Notes under the pieces: model-generated | What the model was told of the DNA's origin: nothing | Seen by the model: only the letters and a program-made list of their open reading frames with translations | Databases searched by the model: none | Source of the DNA: Gammaproteobacteria bacterium | Lineage (GTDB): Bacteria; Pseudomonadota; Gammaproteobacteria; Pseudomonadales; Porticoccaceae | Reading direction: 5' to 3' | Length of the DNA: 58,349 bases | NCBI GenBank assembly: GCA_016191205.1 | Contig: JACPPB010000029.1 | Coordinates: 45,690-104,038, forward strand | Translations under genes and position numbers: made by a program | In this document: piece by piece, positions 51,004 to 58,349 of the stretch | Layout: each line of letters starts with the position of its first letter | Numbering within the stretch: position 1 is the stretch's first letter

Positions 51004-51609
51004 TCAGCGCTGTGCGCCCGGAGGTCTCAGCTTCACGGATGTGCGTTTGACGTGGATTACCACGCTGTTGCTCTGCGCCACCTGGGCGCCCTTGGCATCG
51101 ACGATGGCGGCGTGAATCGTGCGGCTGCCCCGATACAGGTCATTCAAAGTAATGGCGATCGCGGCCGCCGCCGGCCCCTGGGGCTTGCCGTCGAGATAAA
51201 ACTGGACCCTGTGGCCGGGCTGCAAGGCGGGCTCCAGTTGTAACTGAACGACGACACTGAGCTGTCCCGGTGGAATCGTGCTGTCGTTGGCGGGGCTTGC
51301 GATTTCGATGCGTGTATAGGGATTCGCCGCCGCGTCCGGTGCGGGCGCTTGGGCTTTGCGCGCCTCCATGGCCGGCTGGGTATTCACTTCCTTGAGGGTG
51401 ACCGGCTCGGCGGTGCCGTCTTTGGGCGGTGTGTCGGTGTAGGAAACCTTGCCCTGCGCGTCGATGACACGATAGATTGTCGGGTCCGCGGAGTCGGCCA
51501 GGGTTGCGCAGGACACCAGGACACAACAGATCGCCGCCGCGCGCCGCAGGACTCCGGTGTCGCGGAGTTGGTGTCCATCCACAAGGGCTTGCGCGCGCTG
51601 AAGGTTCAT
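51004..51609 (-). CDS. DUF4124 domain protein, secreted
   Basis: A 201-residue envelope protein. After a membrane-spanning signal (VLRRAAAICCVLVSCATLADSA) comes DUF4124: TIYRVIDAQGKVSYTDTPPKDGTAEPV, a pattern seen in many proteobacterial periplasmic proteins located by glnA/ntrBC. The C-terminal 110 residues form an Ig-like module (IEIASPANDSTIPPGQLSVVVQLQLEPALQPGHRVQFYLDG...). ATG 51609; an internal start closer to the signal is possible. The function is unknown. Confidence 0.8.
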   Translation of the reverse strand: MNLQRAQALVDGHQLRDTGVLRRAAAICCVLVSCATLADSADPTIYRVIDAQGKVSYTDTPPKDGTAEPVTLKEVNTQPAMEARKAQAPAPDAAANPYTRIEIASPANDSTIPPGQLSVVVQLQLEPALQPGHRVQFYLDGKPQGPAAAAIAITLNDLYRGSRTIHAAIVDAKGAQVAQSNSVVIHVKRTSVKLRPPGAQR

Positions 51610-51662
51610 GGTCCTGCACTCCGATGCGTGGACTGAATGAGGCCGAGACCGATTATAGCCCG

Positions 51663-51696
51663 AAAAAAAAGCCCGGCTGGGCAGCCGGGCTTTTTT
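51663..51696 (-). terminator. Rho-independent terminator of glnA
   Basis: Stem GCCCGGCT / AGCCGGGC (8 bp) with loop GGGC, flanked by eight A (51663-51670) and six T (51691-51696), so it can work in both directions. It lies 55 bases beyond the glnA stop on the minus strand. Confidence 0.92.
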
Positions 51697-51750
51697 GGCA
51701 GGCCGAGGATACCACCCTGAAGGCGGTATCGTCTCAGTGACTGAAGTGCC

Positions 51751-53154
51751 TCAAACGCTGTAGTACATGTCGAACTCCACCGGATGGGTGGTCATGCGCA
51801 GGCGATCCACCTCGATCTGCTTGAGCTCGATGTAGGCGTCGATCATGTCGTCATCCATCACGCCACCCACGGTCAGGAACGCACGGTCGGCGTCCAGCGC
51901 AGCCAGTGCCTGCTCCAGCGAGCCACACACGGTGGGAATCGCTTTGGCTTCTTCGGGAGGCAGGTCGTAGAGATCCTTGTCGGCGGCGTCGCCGGGGTGG
52001 ATCTTGTTCTTGATGCCGTCGAGGCCCGCCATCAGCAGCGCGGTGAATGCCAGGTAAGGGTTGGCCGCCGGGTCCGGGAAGCGCACTTCGATGCGTCGCG
52101 CCTTGGGGTTGGCGATGAACGGAATCCGGATGGATGCGGAGCGGTTGCGTGCCGAGTAGGCGAGCATCACGGGTGCTTCGTAGCCGGGCACCAGGCGCTT
52201 GTACGAATTGGTGGCCGGGTTGCTGAACGCATTGATCGCGCGCGCGTGTTTGATGATGCCACCGATGTAATACAGCGCGGTTTCCGACAGGCCCGCGTAC
52301 ACATCGCCGGTGAAGATGTTCTTGCCATCCTTCGACAGGGACTGGTGGCAGTGCATGCCGGAGCCATTGTCGCCGACCAGCGGCTTGGGCATGAAGGTTG
52401 CGGTCTTGCCGTAGGCGTGGGCGACGTTGTGGACGCAGTACTTCAGGATCTGGACTTCATCGGCCTTCTTGGTCAGGGTATTCGGACCGACGCCGATCTC
52501 GCACTGGCCGGCGGTGGCCACTTCGTGGTGATGCACCTCCACCACCAGACCCATGCTGGTCATGGCGTCACACATGGCGGCGCGCAGATCGTGCAGCGTA
52601 TCCACCGGCGGGACCGGGAAATAGCCGCCTTTGACGCCCGGGCGATGGCCGCGGTTGCCGGTCGGAAAGTCGTGCTCCGACGCCCAGGCGGCCTCTTCGG
52701 AAGCGATTTTGTAAAAGGCGCCGCTCATGCTCGCGCCCCACTTCACCTCGTCGAAAACGAAGAATTCGGGTTCGGGTCCGAACAAAACCGAATCCGCGAT
52801 GCCGGTCGAGCGCATGTATTCCTGTGCGCGGTCGGCGATGGAGCGCGGGTCGCGGGTGTAACCCAGCATCGTGGTGGGTTCCACGATGTTGCAGCGAATG
52901 ATGACGGTCGGGTCGTCGGTGAACGGATCCAGGATAGCGGTGCTGTCATCGGGCATCAGCACCATGTCGGATTCGTTGATGCCTTTCCAGCCGGAGATGG
53001 ACGAGCCGTCGAACATTTTGCCGTCTTCGAAGAAGCTGTCGTTGACCTCGGTGGAGGGGAGGGAAACGTGGTGCTCCTTGCCCTTGGTATCGGTGAAACG
53101 CAGATCGATCCAGCGCGCATCACTTTCTTTGATCAACTCCAACGTCTTTGACAT
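51751..53154 (-). CDS. glnA: Glutamine synthetase type I
   Basis: ATP-dependent ammonia assimilation enzyme (467 residues, dodecameric). Landmarks: [72 protein letters not shown] and the adenylylation loop [13 protein letters not shown] with the modified Tyr. ATG 53154 has GGAGGAG upstream. Regulated by a sigma-54 promoter (53237-53251) and probably NtrC sites further upstream; ntrBC lies downstream behind a terminator and a DUF4124 gene. Confidence 0.98.
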   Translation of the reverse strand: MSKTLELIKESDARWIDLRFTDTKGKEHHVSLPSTEVNDSFFEDGKMFDGSSISGWKGINESDMVLMPDDSTAILDPFTDDPTVIIRCNIVEPTTMLGYTRDPRSIADRAQEYMRSTGIADSVLFGPEPEFFVFDEVKWGASMSGAFYKIASEEAAWASEHDFPTGNRGHRPGVKGGYFPVPPVDTLHDLRAAMCDAMTSMGLVVEVHHHEVATAGQCEIGVGPNTLTKKADEVQILKYCVHNVAHAYGKTATFMPKPLVGDNGSGMHCHQSLSKDGKNIFTGDVYAGLSETALYYIGGIIKHARAINAFSNPATNSYKRLVPGYEAPVMLAYSARNRSASIRIPFIANPKARRIEVRFPDPAANPYLAFTALLMAGLDGIKNKIHPGDAADKDLYDLPPEEAKAIPTVCGSLEQALAALDADRAFLTVGGVMDDDMIDAYIELKQIEVDRLRMTTHPVEFDMYYSV

Positions 53155-53236
53155 TCTGCTCCTCCATAGGGATCTTTTTTGATGGCAATGGCCGCGTCGG
53201 AGGTCTGTGCCGACGGGGCAAAGTACGCACGATTCA

Positions 53237-53251
53237 GCAAAACATGTGCCA
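53237..53251 (-). promoter_or_regulatory. Sigma-54 promoter of glnA
   Basis: On the minus strand TGGCAC-ATGTT-TTGC, a perfect match to the consensus TGGCAC-N5-TTGC, at a predicted transcription start near 53226, about 70 bases before the glnA ATG. This lies in the 368-bp divergent gap between glnA and thiI. Confidence 0.9.
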
Positions 53252-53386
53252 TTCGGCACCATCGCTGCGCGCCGTTTGGCGGGCAGTCGGCATCAAGAAC
53301 GTCGGGGCAGCCGCCGGCGGGGCATGACAGGCGCCAACTATAACAGCGAAGGTGTCGGCGCGGAATCCGCGCGGAGAGCAATGTGC

Positions 53387-53403
53387 TGCGCTATATTGGT
53401 GCG
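53387..53403. promoter_or_regulatory. Candidate NtrC enhancer site upstream of glnA
   Basis: TGCGCT-ATATT-GGTGCG resembles the NtrC consensus TGCACC-N5-GGTGCA (9 of 12 defined bases). Its centre is about 170 bases upstream of the predicted glnA start, a workable enhancer distance. A second symmetric motif GTGC-AAC-GCAC follows at 53411-53421 but has the wrong spacing. Confidence 0.5.
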
Positions 53404-53522
53404 ATCGGCCGTGCAACGCACTGTTTAGGCGCGCGCGTCGGCCGCGCGGCGAATCCCTCGGGGAACCGCTGACGTAACCTCCTATACTGGCTGCCTTCTC
53501 AACCACGGTAGCCCATCCAGCG

Positions 53523-54974
53523 ATGCGTTTCGTCGTCAAACTGTCCCCCGAGATCATCATCAAGAGCGCGCCGGTACGCCGGCGCCTGATTCGGCAGCTG
53601 CGGCGCAATCTGCGGGCCTTGATCGCGCCTGTCGTTCCCGGCGTGACCATCACGGGCGACTGGGATCGGCTGGAGCTCGGCGGCGCCGGACTGCCGCCCG
53701 AGGCTGCCTACCGGATCGCCGACCTCTTGGCGCGAACGCCGGGCATCTCCAGCTTTGCCCGGGTCGAGATGTCCCCGCTCGGCGATTTCGACGACATGGC
53801 GGAGCACGCCTGGCGCTGTTACGGTGCGTCCCTGGCGGGGCGGCGGTTCGTGGTGCGCGTCAAGCGTACGGGACGTCATGCGTTCACATCGCCCCAGGTC
53901 GAGCGGGAGGTGGGTGGCAGACTTCTGGCACGGGCGGAAGGCGCTTCCGTGTCGCTCGATAACCCGGAAATCACCGTGCGCCTCGAAATCGTCGCGGACC
54001 AGTTCTATGTCATCGAATCGCGGCGGGCAGGGATCGGCGGGTTTCCCCTGGGGGAGCAGCCGCCGGTACTGGCGCTCATGTCCGGGGGCTTCGATTCCAC
54101 GGTTGCCAGCTACATGCTGTTACGGCGCGGCCTGCGCACGCACTTCTGCTTTTTCAATCTGGGCGGTCGCGCCCACGCGCTCGGCGTCAAGGAGGTCGCA
54201 CACTTCCTCTGGGAAAAATACAGCGCGAGCCACAGTGTCAAGTTCATCAGCGTACCGTTCGAGGGCGTGGTGGCCGAGATCCTGACCCGGGTGGACGACT
54301 CGCAAATGGGCGTGGTGCTCAAGCGCATGATGCTGCGCGCGGCCACGGCGATTGCGCGTGCCTGGGGGGTCGATGCCCTGGTCACCGGGGAGAGCATCGC
54401 CCAGGTATCCAGCCAGACCCTGCCCAATCTGGCGGTGATCGACGCGGTCACCGACATGCTGGTGCTGCGGCCGCTGATCGCGATGGACAAGCAGGACATC
54501 ATCGGGATTGCCCGCGCGATCGGCACCGAGCCATTCGCGGCCAGCATGCCGGAATACTGCGGGGTGATCTCGGTGAAGCCGACCACCCATGCCCGTCGCG
54601 ACCGCGTCGAGCGCGCCGAGGCCGAGTTCGACTTCGCCATCCTGGAGCGCGCCATCGCCGAGCGTACGGAAGAAGACATCGAATCGGTGATGGAAGGCGC
54701 GGTCGGCCAGATAGCGGTGGAGATCTTTCAGGCGCCGCAGCCGGGCATCACCATTCTCGATGTTCGCCACCCGGACCAGAGCGCCGACCGCCCGCTGCGC
54801 GCAGGCAGTGTCCCGGTCGAGGCGGTGCCCTTTTACCGGCTGCAGCAGTTCTTTGCCCAGGTCGCGCCGGAGACGCCTTATCTGCTGTATTGCGACAAGG
54901 GGGTGATGAGCCGTCTGCATGCCGAGCTGCTGGTCGAGCGCGGCTTTACCCGCGTCGCGGTCTACCGGCCCTGA
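53523..54974 (+). CDS. thiI: tRNA 4-thiouridine synthase / thiazole sulfurtransferase ThiI
   Basis: A 483-residue enzyme making s4U8 in tRNA and, via its rhodanese domain, supplying sulfur for thiamine. THUMP domain about residues 60-165; PP-loop LMSGGFDSTVASYMLLRRG; the adenylation core ALVTGESIAQVSSQTLPNLAVID; C-terminal rhodanese domain from about residue 400 with PYLLYCDKGVMSRLHAELL supplying the persulfide Cys. The full-length gammaproteobacterial form. Divergent from glnA. Confidence 0.95.
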   Translation: MRFVVKLSPEIIIKSAPVRRRLIRQLRRNLRALIAPVVPGVTITGDWDRLELGGAGLPPEAAYRIADLLARTPGISSFARVEMSPLGDFDDMAEHAWRCYGASLAGRRFVVRVKRTGRHAFTSPQVEREVGGRLLARAEGASVSLDNPEITVRLEIVADQFYVIESRRAGIGGFPLGEQPPVLALMSGGFDSTVASYMLLRRGLRTHFCFFNLGGRAHALGVKEVAHFLWEKYSASHSVKFISVPFEGVVAEILTRVDDSQMGVVLKRMMLRAATAIARAWGVDALVTGESIAQVSSQTLPNLAVIDAVTDMLVLRPLIAMDKQDIIGIARAIGTEPFAASMPEYCGVISVKPTTHARRDRVERAEAEFDFAILERAIAERTEEDIESVMEGAVGQIAVEIFQAPQPGITILDVRHPDQSADRPLRAGSVPVEAVPFYRLQQFFAQVAPETPYLLYCDKGVMSRLHAELLVERGFTRVAVYRP

Positions 54975-54992
54975 GGCCATTCGTCAAGGTCA

Positions 54993-55021
54993 TTCTCCGG
55001 TAAGGCGCGCGCGCGTATAAT
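54993..55021 (+). promoter_or_regulatory. Candidate typA promoter
   Basis: A perfect -10 TATAAT (55016-55021), 17 bases after a weak -35 (TTCTCC, 54993-54998). The predicted start is about 20 bases before the typA ATG. Confidence 0.55.
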
Positions 55022-55048
55022 GCGCGCCCCTTTTCCCGGTATACCTCC

Positions 55049-56866
55049 ATGTCGGTCAGCAAGTTGCGCAACATTGCCATCGTCGCCCATGTCGATCATG
55101 GCAAGACCACGCTGGTCGATCGACTGCTGCAGCAGTCCGGGACCCTGGATCGCAAGAGTCAGGGCGCCGAACGCCTGATGGATTCCAACGATCAGGAGCG
55201 CGAGCGCGGCATCACCATTCTCGCCAAAAACACGGCCATTCAGTGGCGCGATTACCGCATCAACATTGTCGATACCCCGGGCCACGCCGATTTTGGCGGC
55301 GAGGTGGAGCGGGTGCTGTCAATGGTCGACTCGGTGCTGCTGCTGGTGGATGCCGTCGACGGCCCCATGCCGCAAACCCGGTTTGTGACCGCCAAGGCGT
55401 TCGCCCGCGGCCTCAAGCCCATCCTGGTAGTGAACAAGATCGACCGCCCGGGCGCGCGCCCGGACTGGGTCGTTGACCAGGTGTTCGACCTCTTTCACCG
55501 CCTCGGCGCCACCGAAGAGCAGCTCGATTTTCCGGTGATTTACGCTTCCGCGCTCACCGGAGTCGCCGGCCTGGACTACAACCACCTGGCGCCCGACATG
55601 ACGCCCCTGTTCGAAATGATCACGGAGCGCGTGCCCGCCCCGGTCGTGGATGAGGCCGGGCCGTTCCAGATGCAGATTTCCGCGCTCGACTACGACAGTT
55701 ACGTCGGGGTTATCGGCATCGGGCGCATCGCCCGCGGTGTGCTGGTGCCGGGACAGTCCGTGATCGTTGCGGCGGCGGGAGGCGGCCAGCGTCGCGCCCG
55801 TATCCTCGAGGTGAAGGGTTACCTGGGGTTGGCGCGTGTGGACACGGATCGCGCCACGGCCGGCGACATCGTTTGCATCACCGGGATCGAGGGGCTCGGG
55901 ATTTCCGACACTCTGTGCGATCCGGCCTGCGTGGAACCACTGCCTCCCCTGGACGTGGACGAGCCCACCGTCAGCATGACGTTTCAGGTCAACGACTCGC
56001 CGTTCGCCGGCCTGGATGGCAAGTACGTCACCTCGCGCAACATTGGCGAACGCCTGGAGCAGGAGCTGATTCACAACGTCGCCTTGCGCGTCGAGCCCGG
56101 CGATACCCCGGATCGCTTTCGGGTGTCGGGCCGTGGCGAACTGCACCTTGCGGTGTTGATCGAGACCATGCGCCGCGAAGGCTACGAGCTCGGTGTTTCC
56201 CGGCCGGTGGTGATTCAGAAGGAAGTCGACGGCGAAATCCTCGAGCCTTTCGAGATTGTGGTCGCCGATGTCGAGGAGACCCACCAGGGCGCCGTGATGG
56301 AGGAGATGGGGCGCCGCAAGGGCGACCTGCTCGACATGGTCCTCGACGGCCATGGCCGGGTCCGGCTCGAGTACCGGGTGCCGTCGCGGGGCATGATCGG
56401 GTTCCGCAACGAGTTTCTCACCCTGACTTCAGGCAGTGGCATCCTCACCAGCATCTTCGACCGCTATGACCGGATCAAGCCCGGCGTGGCGGGAGTACGG
56501 CAGAACGGGGTGCTGGTCTCCATGACGCGCGGCAAGGCGCTCGCGTATGCGCTGTACAACCTGCAAGAGCGCGGGCGTTTGTTTATGGGACACGGCGAGG
56601 ATGTCTATGAAGGCCAGTTGATCGGCATTCACTCGCGCGGTAACGATTTGCCGGTGAATCCCACCAAAGGCAAGCAGCTCACCAACATCCGTGCTGCCGG
56701 CACCGATGAAGCCTTGGTGCTGACGCCGCCGATCCGGTTCACGCTGGAGCAGGCGCTGGAATTCATCGCCGAGGACGAGCTGGTCGAGGTGACGCCGCAC
56801 CATATCCGCCTGCGCAAGAAGCTGTTGCGGGAGCAGGATCGCAAGCGCGGCAAGGCGGTATCCTGA
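55049..56866 (+). CDS. typA: Ribosome-associated GTPase TypA/BipA
   Basis: A 605-residue translational GTPase involved in ribosome assembly and stress adaptation. G1 is AHVDHGKTT at residues 11-19, switch I ERGITI, G3 [12 protein letters not shown]4 NKIDRPGA; the EF-G-like domains II, III and V follow, and the C-terminal BipA-specific domain ends [18 protein letters not shown]. Near-perfect family length. In E. coli typA also neighbours glnA. Confidence 0.97.
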   Translation: MSVSKLRNIAIVAHVDHGKTTLVDRLLQQSGTLDRKSQGAERLMDSNDQERERGITILAKNTAIQWRDYRINIVDTPGHADFGGEVERVLSMVDSVLLLVDAVDGPMPQTRFVTAKAFARGLKPILVVNKIDRPGARPDWVVDQVFDLFHRLGATEEQLDFPVIYASALTGVAGLDYNHLAPDMTPLFEMITERVPAPVVDEAGPFQMQISALDYDSYVGVIGIGRIARGVLVPGQSVIVAAAGGGQRRARILEVKGYLGLARVDTDRATAGDIVCITGIEGLGISDTLCDPACVEPLPPLDVDEPTVSMTFQVNDSPFAGLDGKYVTSRNIGERLEQELIHNVALRVEPGDTPDRFRVSGRGELHLAVLIETMRREGYELGVSRPVVIQKEVDGEILEPFEIVVADVEETHQGAVMEEMGRRKGDLLDMVLDGHGRVRLEYRVPSRGMIGFRNEFLTLTSGSGILTSIFDRYDRIKPGVAGVRQNGVLVSMTRGKALAYALYNLQERGRLFMGHGEDVYEGQLIGIHSRGNDLPVNPTKGKQLTNIRAAGTDEALVLTPPIRFTLEQALEFIAEDELVEVTPHHIRLRKKLLREQDRKRGKAVS

Positions 56867-56972
56867 CCGTCGACTCACCACTGGTCGGAACTTCAGCGCC
56901 ACTGGTCGGCAAAGATTGCCGACTCTCCGGTCGAGGTTTATGGTTTTGTGACTTGAGTACTGGACAGCCGTC

Positions 56973-57539
56973 ATGGAAGAAGGAAGCGGCCACAACCGGC
57001 GCGATTTTTACTTCGATGCACAACTGGGTCTGTGGCGCTCGACAGGTTTGATCACCTGGGGGTTGGCGCTGTTCGGGATCTTCAGTCTGGTGATGGGACT
57101 GCTGGATTTCTTCCACGGCGACCTGCTGCTGGCCGGCGCGCTGTTTACCTGCTCCGCCGCATCCTTCGCCGGTCTGGTGGTGGCCCAGGTGGTGGGTTAT
57201 CACACGGGGGCCAAGTGGTATTTCATCGTGCCAATCCTGGGACTTTTCTTCATGCTCGTGCTGCACGGGGGTGTCGAACAGACCGGCCTGTACTGGTGCC
57301 TCGCCTTTACACCCGGACTGCTCTACCTGCTGGGCTATTTTTGGGGCGCGGTGCTGTGGGTGCTGATGATCGGCGTGCTGGCGCTGATTTTCCTCACTGA
57401 CGCCTCGCCGTTCCCGGGTGGACACTACAGCGCGATGATGGAAGGCCGCTTTCTGCTGGCGTTCATTGGCCTTGGGCTTTACAGCCTGGGTCAGGATTAC
57501 GCGCTCACCCGCGCCGGGCAGTATCCCGGCCAACCCTGA
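56973..57539 (+). CDS. Membrane protein resembling a sensor domain without output domain
   Basis: 188 residues with about six hydrophobic segments (LITWGLALFGIFSLVMGLLDFF, LLLAGALFTCSAASFAGLVVAQVVGY, YFIVPILGLFFMLVLHG, LYWCLAFTPGLLYLLGYFWGAVLWVLMIGVLALIFLTD, RFLLAFIGLGLYSLGQDYAL). The order and the YWCLAF-P block resemble the N-terminal membrane sensor of some GGDEF proteins, but no GGDEF, kinase or other output domain follows. ATG 56973. Its 5' region has the repeat CCACTGGTCGG twice (56878, 56899). Family not recognised with certainty. Confidence 0.6.
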   Translation: MEEGSGHNRRDFYFDAQLGLWRSTGLITWGLALFGIFSLVMGLLDFFHGDLLLAGALFTCSAASFAGLVVAQVVGYHTGAKWYFIVPILGLFFMLVLHGGVEQTGLYWCLAFTPGLLYLLGYFWGAVLWVLMIGVLALIFLTDASPFPGGHYSAMMEGRFLLAFIGLGLYSLGQDYALTRAGQYPGQP

Positions 57540-57765
57540 CGCCCCTACGGCACCAACTGTGGCGGAAACCATTCACCAAGTGATGGCGTGCATCGGCGCC
57601 GTGGTTTATCTGATCGGGGTCCGGCGGCTTCGCCACGAGCTGAAAGCCGGTTGAGGCCCGGCACTGCGGGTGGATGTCGGGCGAGTGCGCGGGGAGATTC
57701 CGGTTGCCTTTCACAAGGGCTTCCCTTAGGTTAGCCGCTCCCCGAGCAAGAGCCTGTTTTCCCGC
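57540..57765. other. Intergenic stretch without a supported gene
   Basis: A short frame (GTG 57559 to 57654) with one hydrophobic patch is open but has no ribosome site or family resemblance. I do not annotate it. Confidence 0.4.
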
Positions 57766-58349
57766 ATGCGGCAGTTTTATCCGGCCATCCGTCCCTACGC
57801 CAGTCATCGTGTCGATGTCGCCGGCGGGCATGCACTCTACGTCGAGGAATGCGGAATCCCCGAGGGTATTCCGGTGCTGTTCGTCCACGGCGGTCCGGGC
57901 GCGGGGTGCAGCGAACAGGACCGCCGGTTCTTCGATCCGGAAAAGTACCACATCATTCTGTTCGATCAGCGCGGTGCCGGTCGCTCGCGACCCCACGCGG
58001 ACCTGAACGACAACACCACCGCGCATTTGCTGGCCGACATGGAAACGCTGCGCGAAAAGCTCGGCGTCGAGCGCTGGCTGCTGTTCGGCGGCTCCTGGGG
58101 CAGCACCCTGGCATTGGCCTACGGCCTCAGCCATCCCGACCGCACCGCAGGTTTCATCCTGCGCGGCATCTTTCTCGGCGCTCGGCCGGAGATCGACTGG
58201 TTCCTGCACGGCATGCGGACGATCTTCCCGGAGGCTTGGCGCGACTTCACCGAACACCTGCCCGAGGGCGAGCGTTCCGACCTGCTCGGCAACTACTATC
58301 GACGCCTGATCGACCGCAATCCCGACATCCATCGTCCGGCAGCGCGGGC
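57766..58349 (+). CDS. pip: Proline iminopeptidase (3' truncated by window edge)
   Basis: Cytosolic serine peptidase removing N-terminal Pro from peptides; the first 194 or so codons are visible. MRQFYPAIRPYASHRVDVAGGHALYVEECG, VLFVHGGPGAGCSEQDRRFFDPEKYHIILFDQRGAGRSRPHA and LLFGGSWGSTLALAYGLSHPDR carry the oxyanion HGGPG, DQRG-GRS and nucleophile elbow G-G-S-W-G-S of the S33 family. No stop occurs before the window ends. The preceding bases have only a weak ribosome site. Confidence 0.93.
   Translation, partial: MRQFYPAIRPYASHRVDVAGGHALYVEECGIPEGIPVLFVHGGPGAGCSEQDRRFFDPEKYHIILFDQRGAGRSRPHADLNDNTTAHLLADMETLREKLGVERWLLFGGSWGSTLALAYGLSHPDRTAGFILRGIFLGARPEIDWFLHGMRTIFPEAWRDFTEHLPEGERSDLLGNYYRRLIDRNPDIHRPAAR

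Noticed and set aside
57466..57654. Small membrane protein after the sensor-like gene
   Set aside because: Mostly overlaps the previous gene in another frame, has no ribosome site and shows only one short hydrophobic patch.
1..58349. CRISPR array, prophage or complete insertion sequence
   Set aside because: No regularly spaced direct repeats, no phage structural or integrase genes and no complete transposase were seen; only transposase-tail remnants occur.

Overview
This is a contiguous, gene-dense, high-GC chromosomal window, most likely from a gammaproteobacterium. The evidence is conserved gene order: typA / thiI / glnA / ntrB-ntrC, grxC-secB next to a rhodanese gene, gpmI-envC-ctpA, and glyA-nrdR-ribD-ribE-ribBA-ribH-nusB-thiL-pgpA. 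I cannot fix the order or family from sequence alone. Both window ends cut a gene: urtB on the left and a proline iminopeptidase on the right.

Layout. 1-4.9 kb: end of a urea-type ABC transporter operon (urtB'CDE) running into formamidase fmdA and zinc-ribbon fmdB. 5-13.8 kb: a mixed set of an ABM-fold monooxygenase, a DoxX-like membrane protein, a membrane-anchored glutamate-synthase-like flavoprotein, a PilZ protein, a 109-bp MITE-like element, a D-aminoacylase-type amidohydrolase, a SlyD-like FKBP, ppnP, an SDR lacking the usual catalytic Lys, an outer-membrane protein and an AhpD-like protein. 13.8-17.6 kb: a minus-strand, translationally coupled operon mpl / DUF2238 / epimerase / DUF523-DUF1722. 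17.6-21.5 kb: a scarred accessory island with a decayed DUF433/DUF5615 toxin-antitoxin pair, transposase-tail remnants, repeats that give three unrelated frames the same N-terminal leader, two orphan low-GC genes, a secreted protein and a partial copy of the pfp 5' region. 21.5-27.4 kb: PPi-dependent phosphofructokinase, patatin phospholipase, Cu/Zn superoxide dismutase, a NodIJ-like ABC exporter, a PHP phosphoesterase and tRNA-Met.

27.6-33.6 kb: a CocE-type hydrolase, a lipase-like hydrolase and a polyhydroxyalkanoate (PHA) locus: a phasin divergent from a PadR regulator, a PhaR-like subunit, and PhaC with Cys149/Asp303/His332. The arrangement resembles the Bacillus megaterium phaP/phaQ-phaR-phaC locus. 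A symmetric operator lies inside the overlapping divergent promoters. 33.7-42.3 kb: glyA, nrdR, riboflavin genes, nusB, thiL, pgpA, a retropepsin-like protease and hisF. 42.3-48.3 kb: DUF6316, ctpA, envC, gpmI, rhodanese, grxC, secB. 48.3-58.3 kb: ntrC-ntrB, a DUF4124 protein, glnA with a textbook sigma-54 promoter, thiI, typA, an orphan membrane sensor-like protein and the start of a proline iminopeptidase.

The genes suggest a cell that scavenges urea or amide nitrogen under NtrBC control (glnA shows it directly), stores carbon as PHA granules, and uses PPi in glycolysis. I found no CRISPR array, integron, prophage or complete IS element. The most unusual parts are the 17.8-21.6 kb scar region and the regulatory architecture of the PHA locus.
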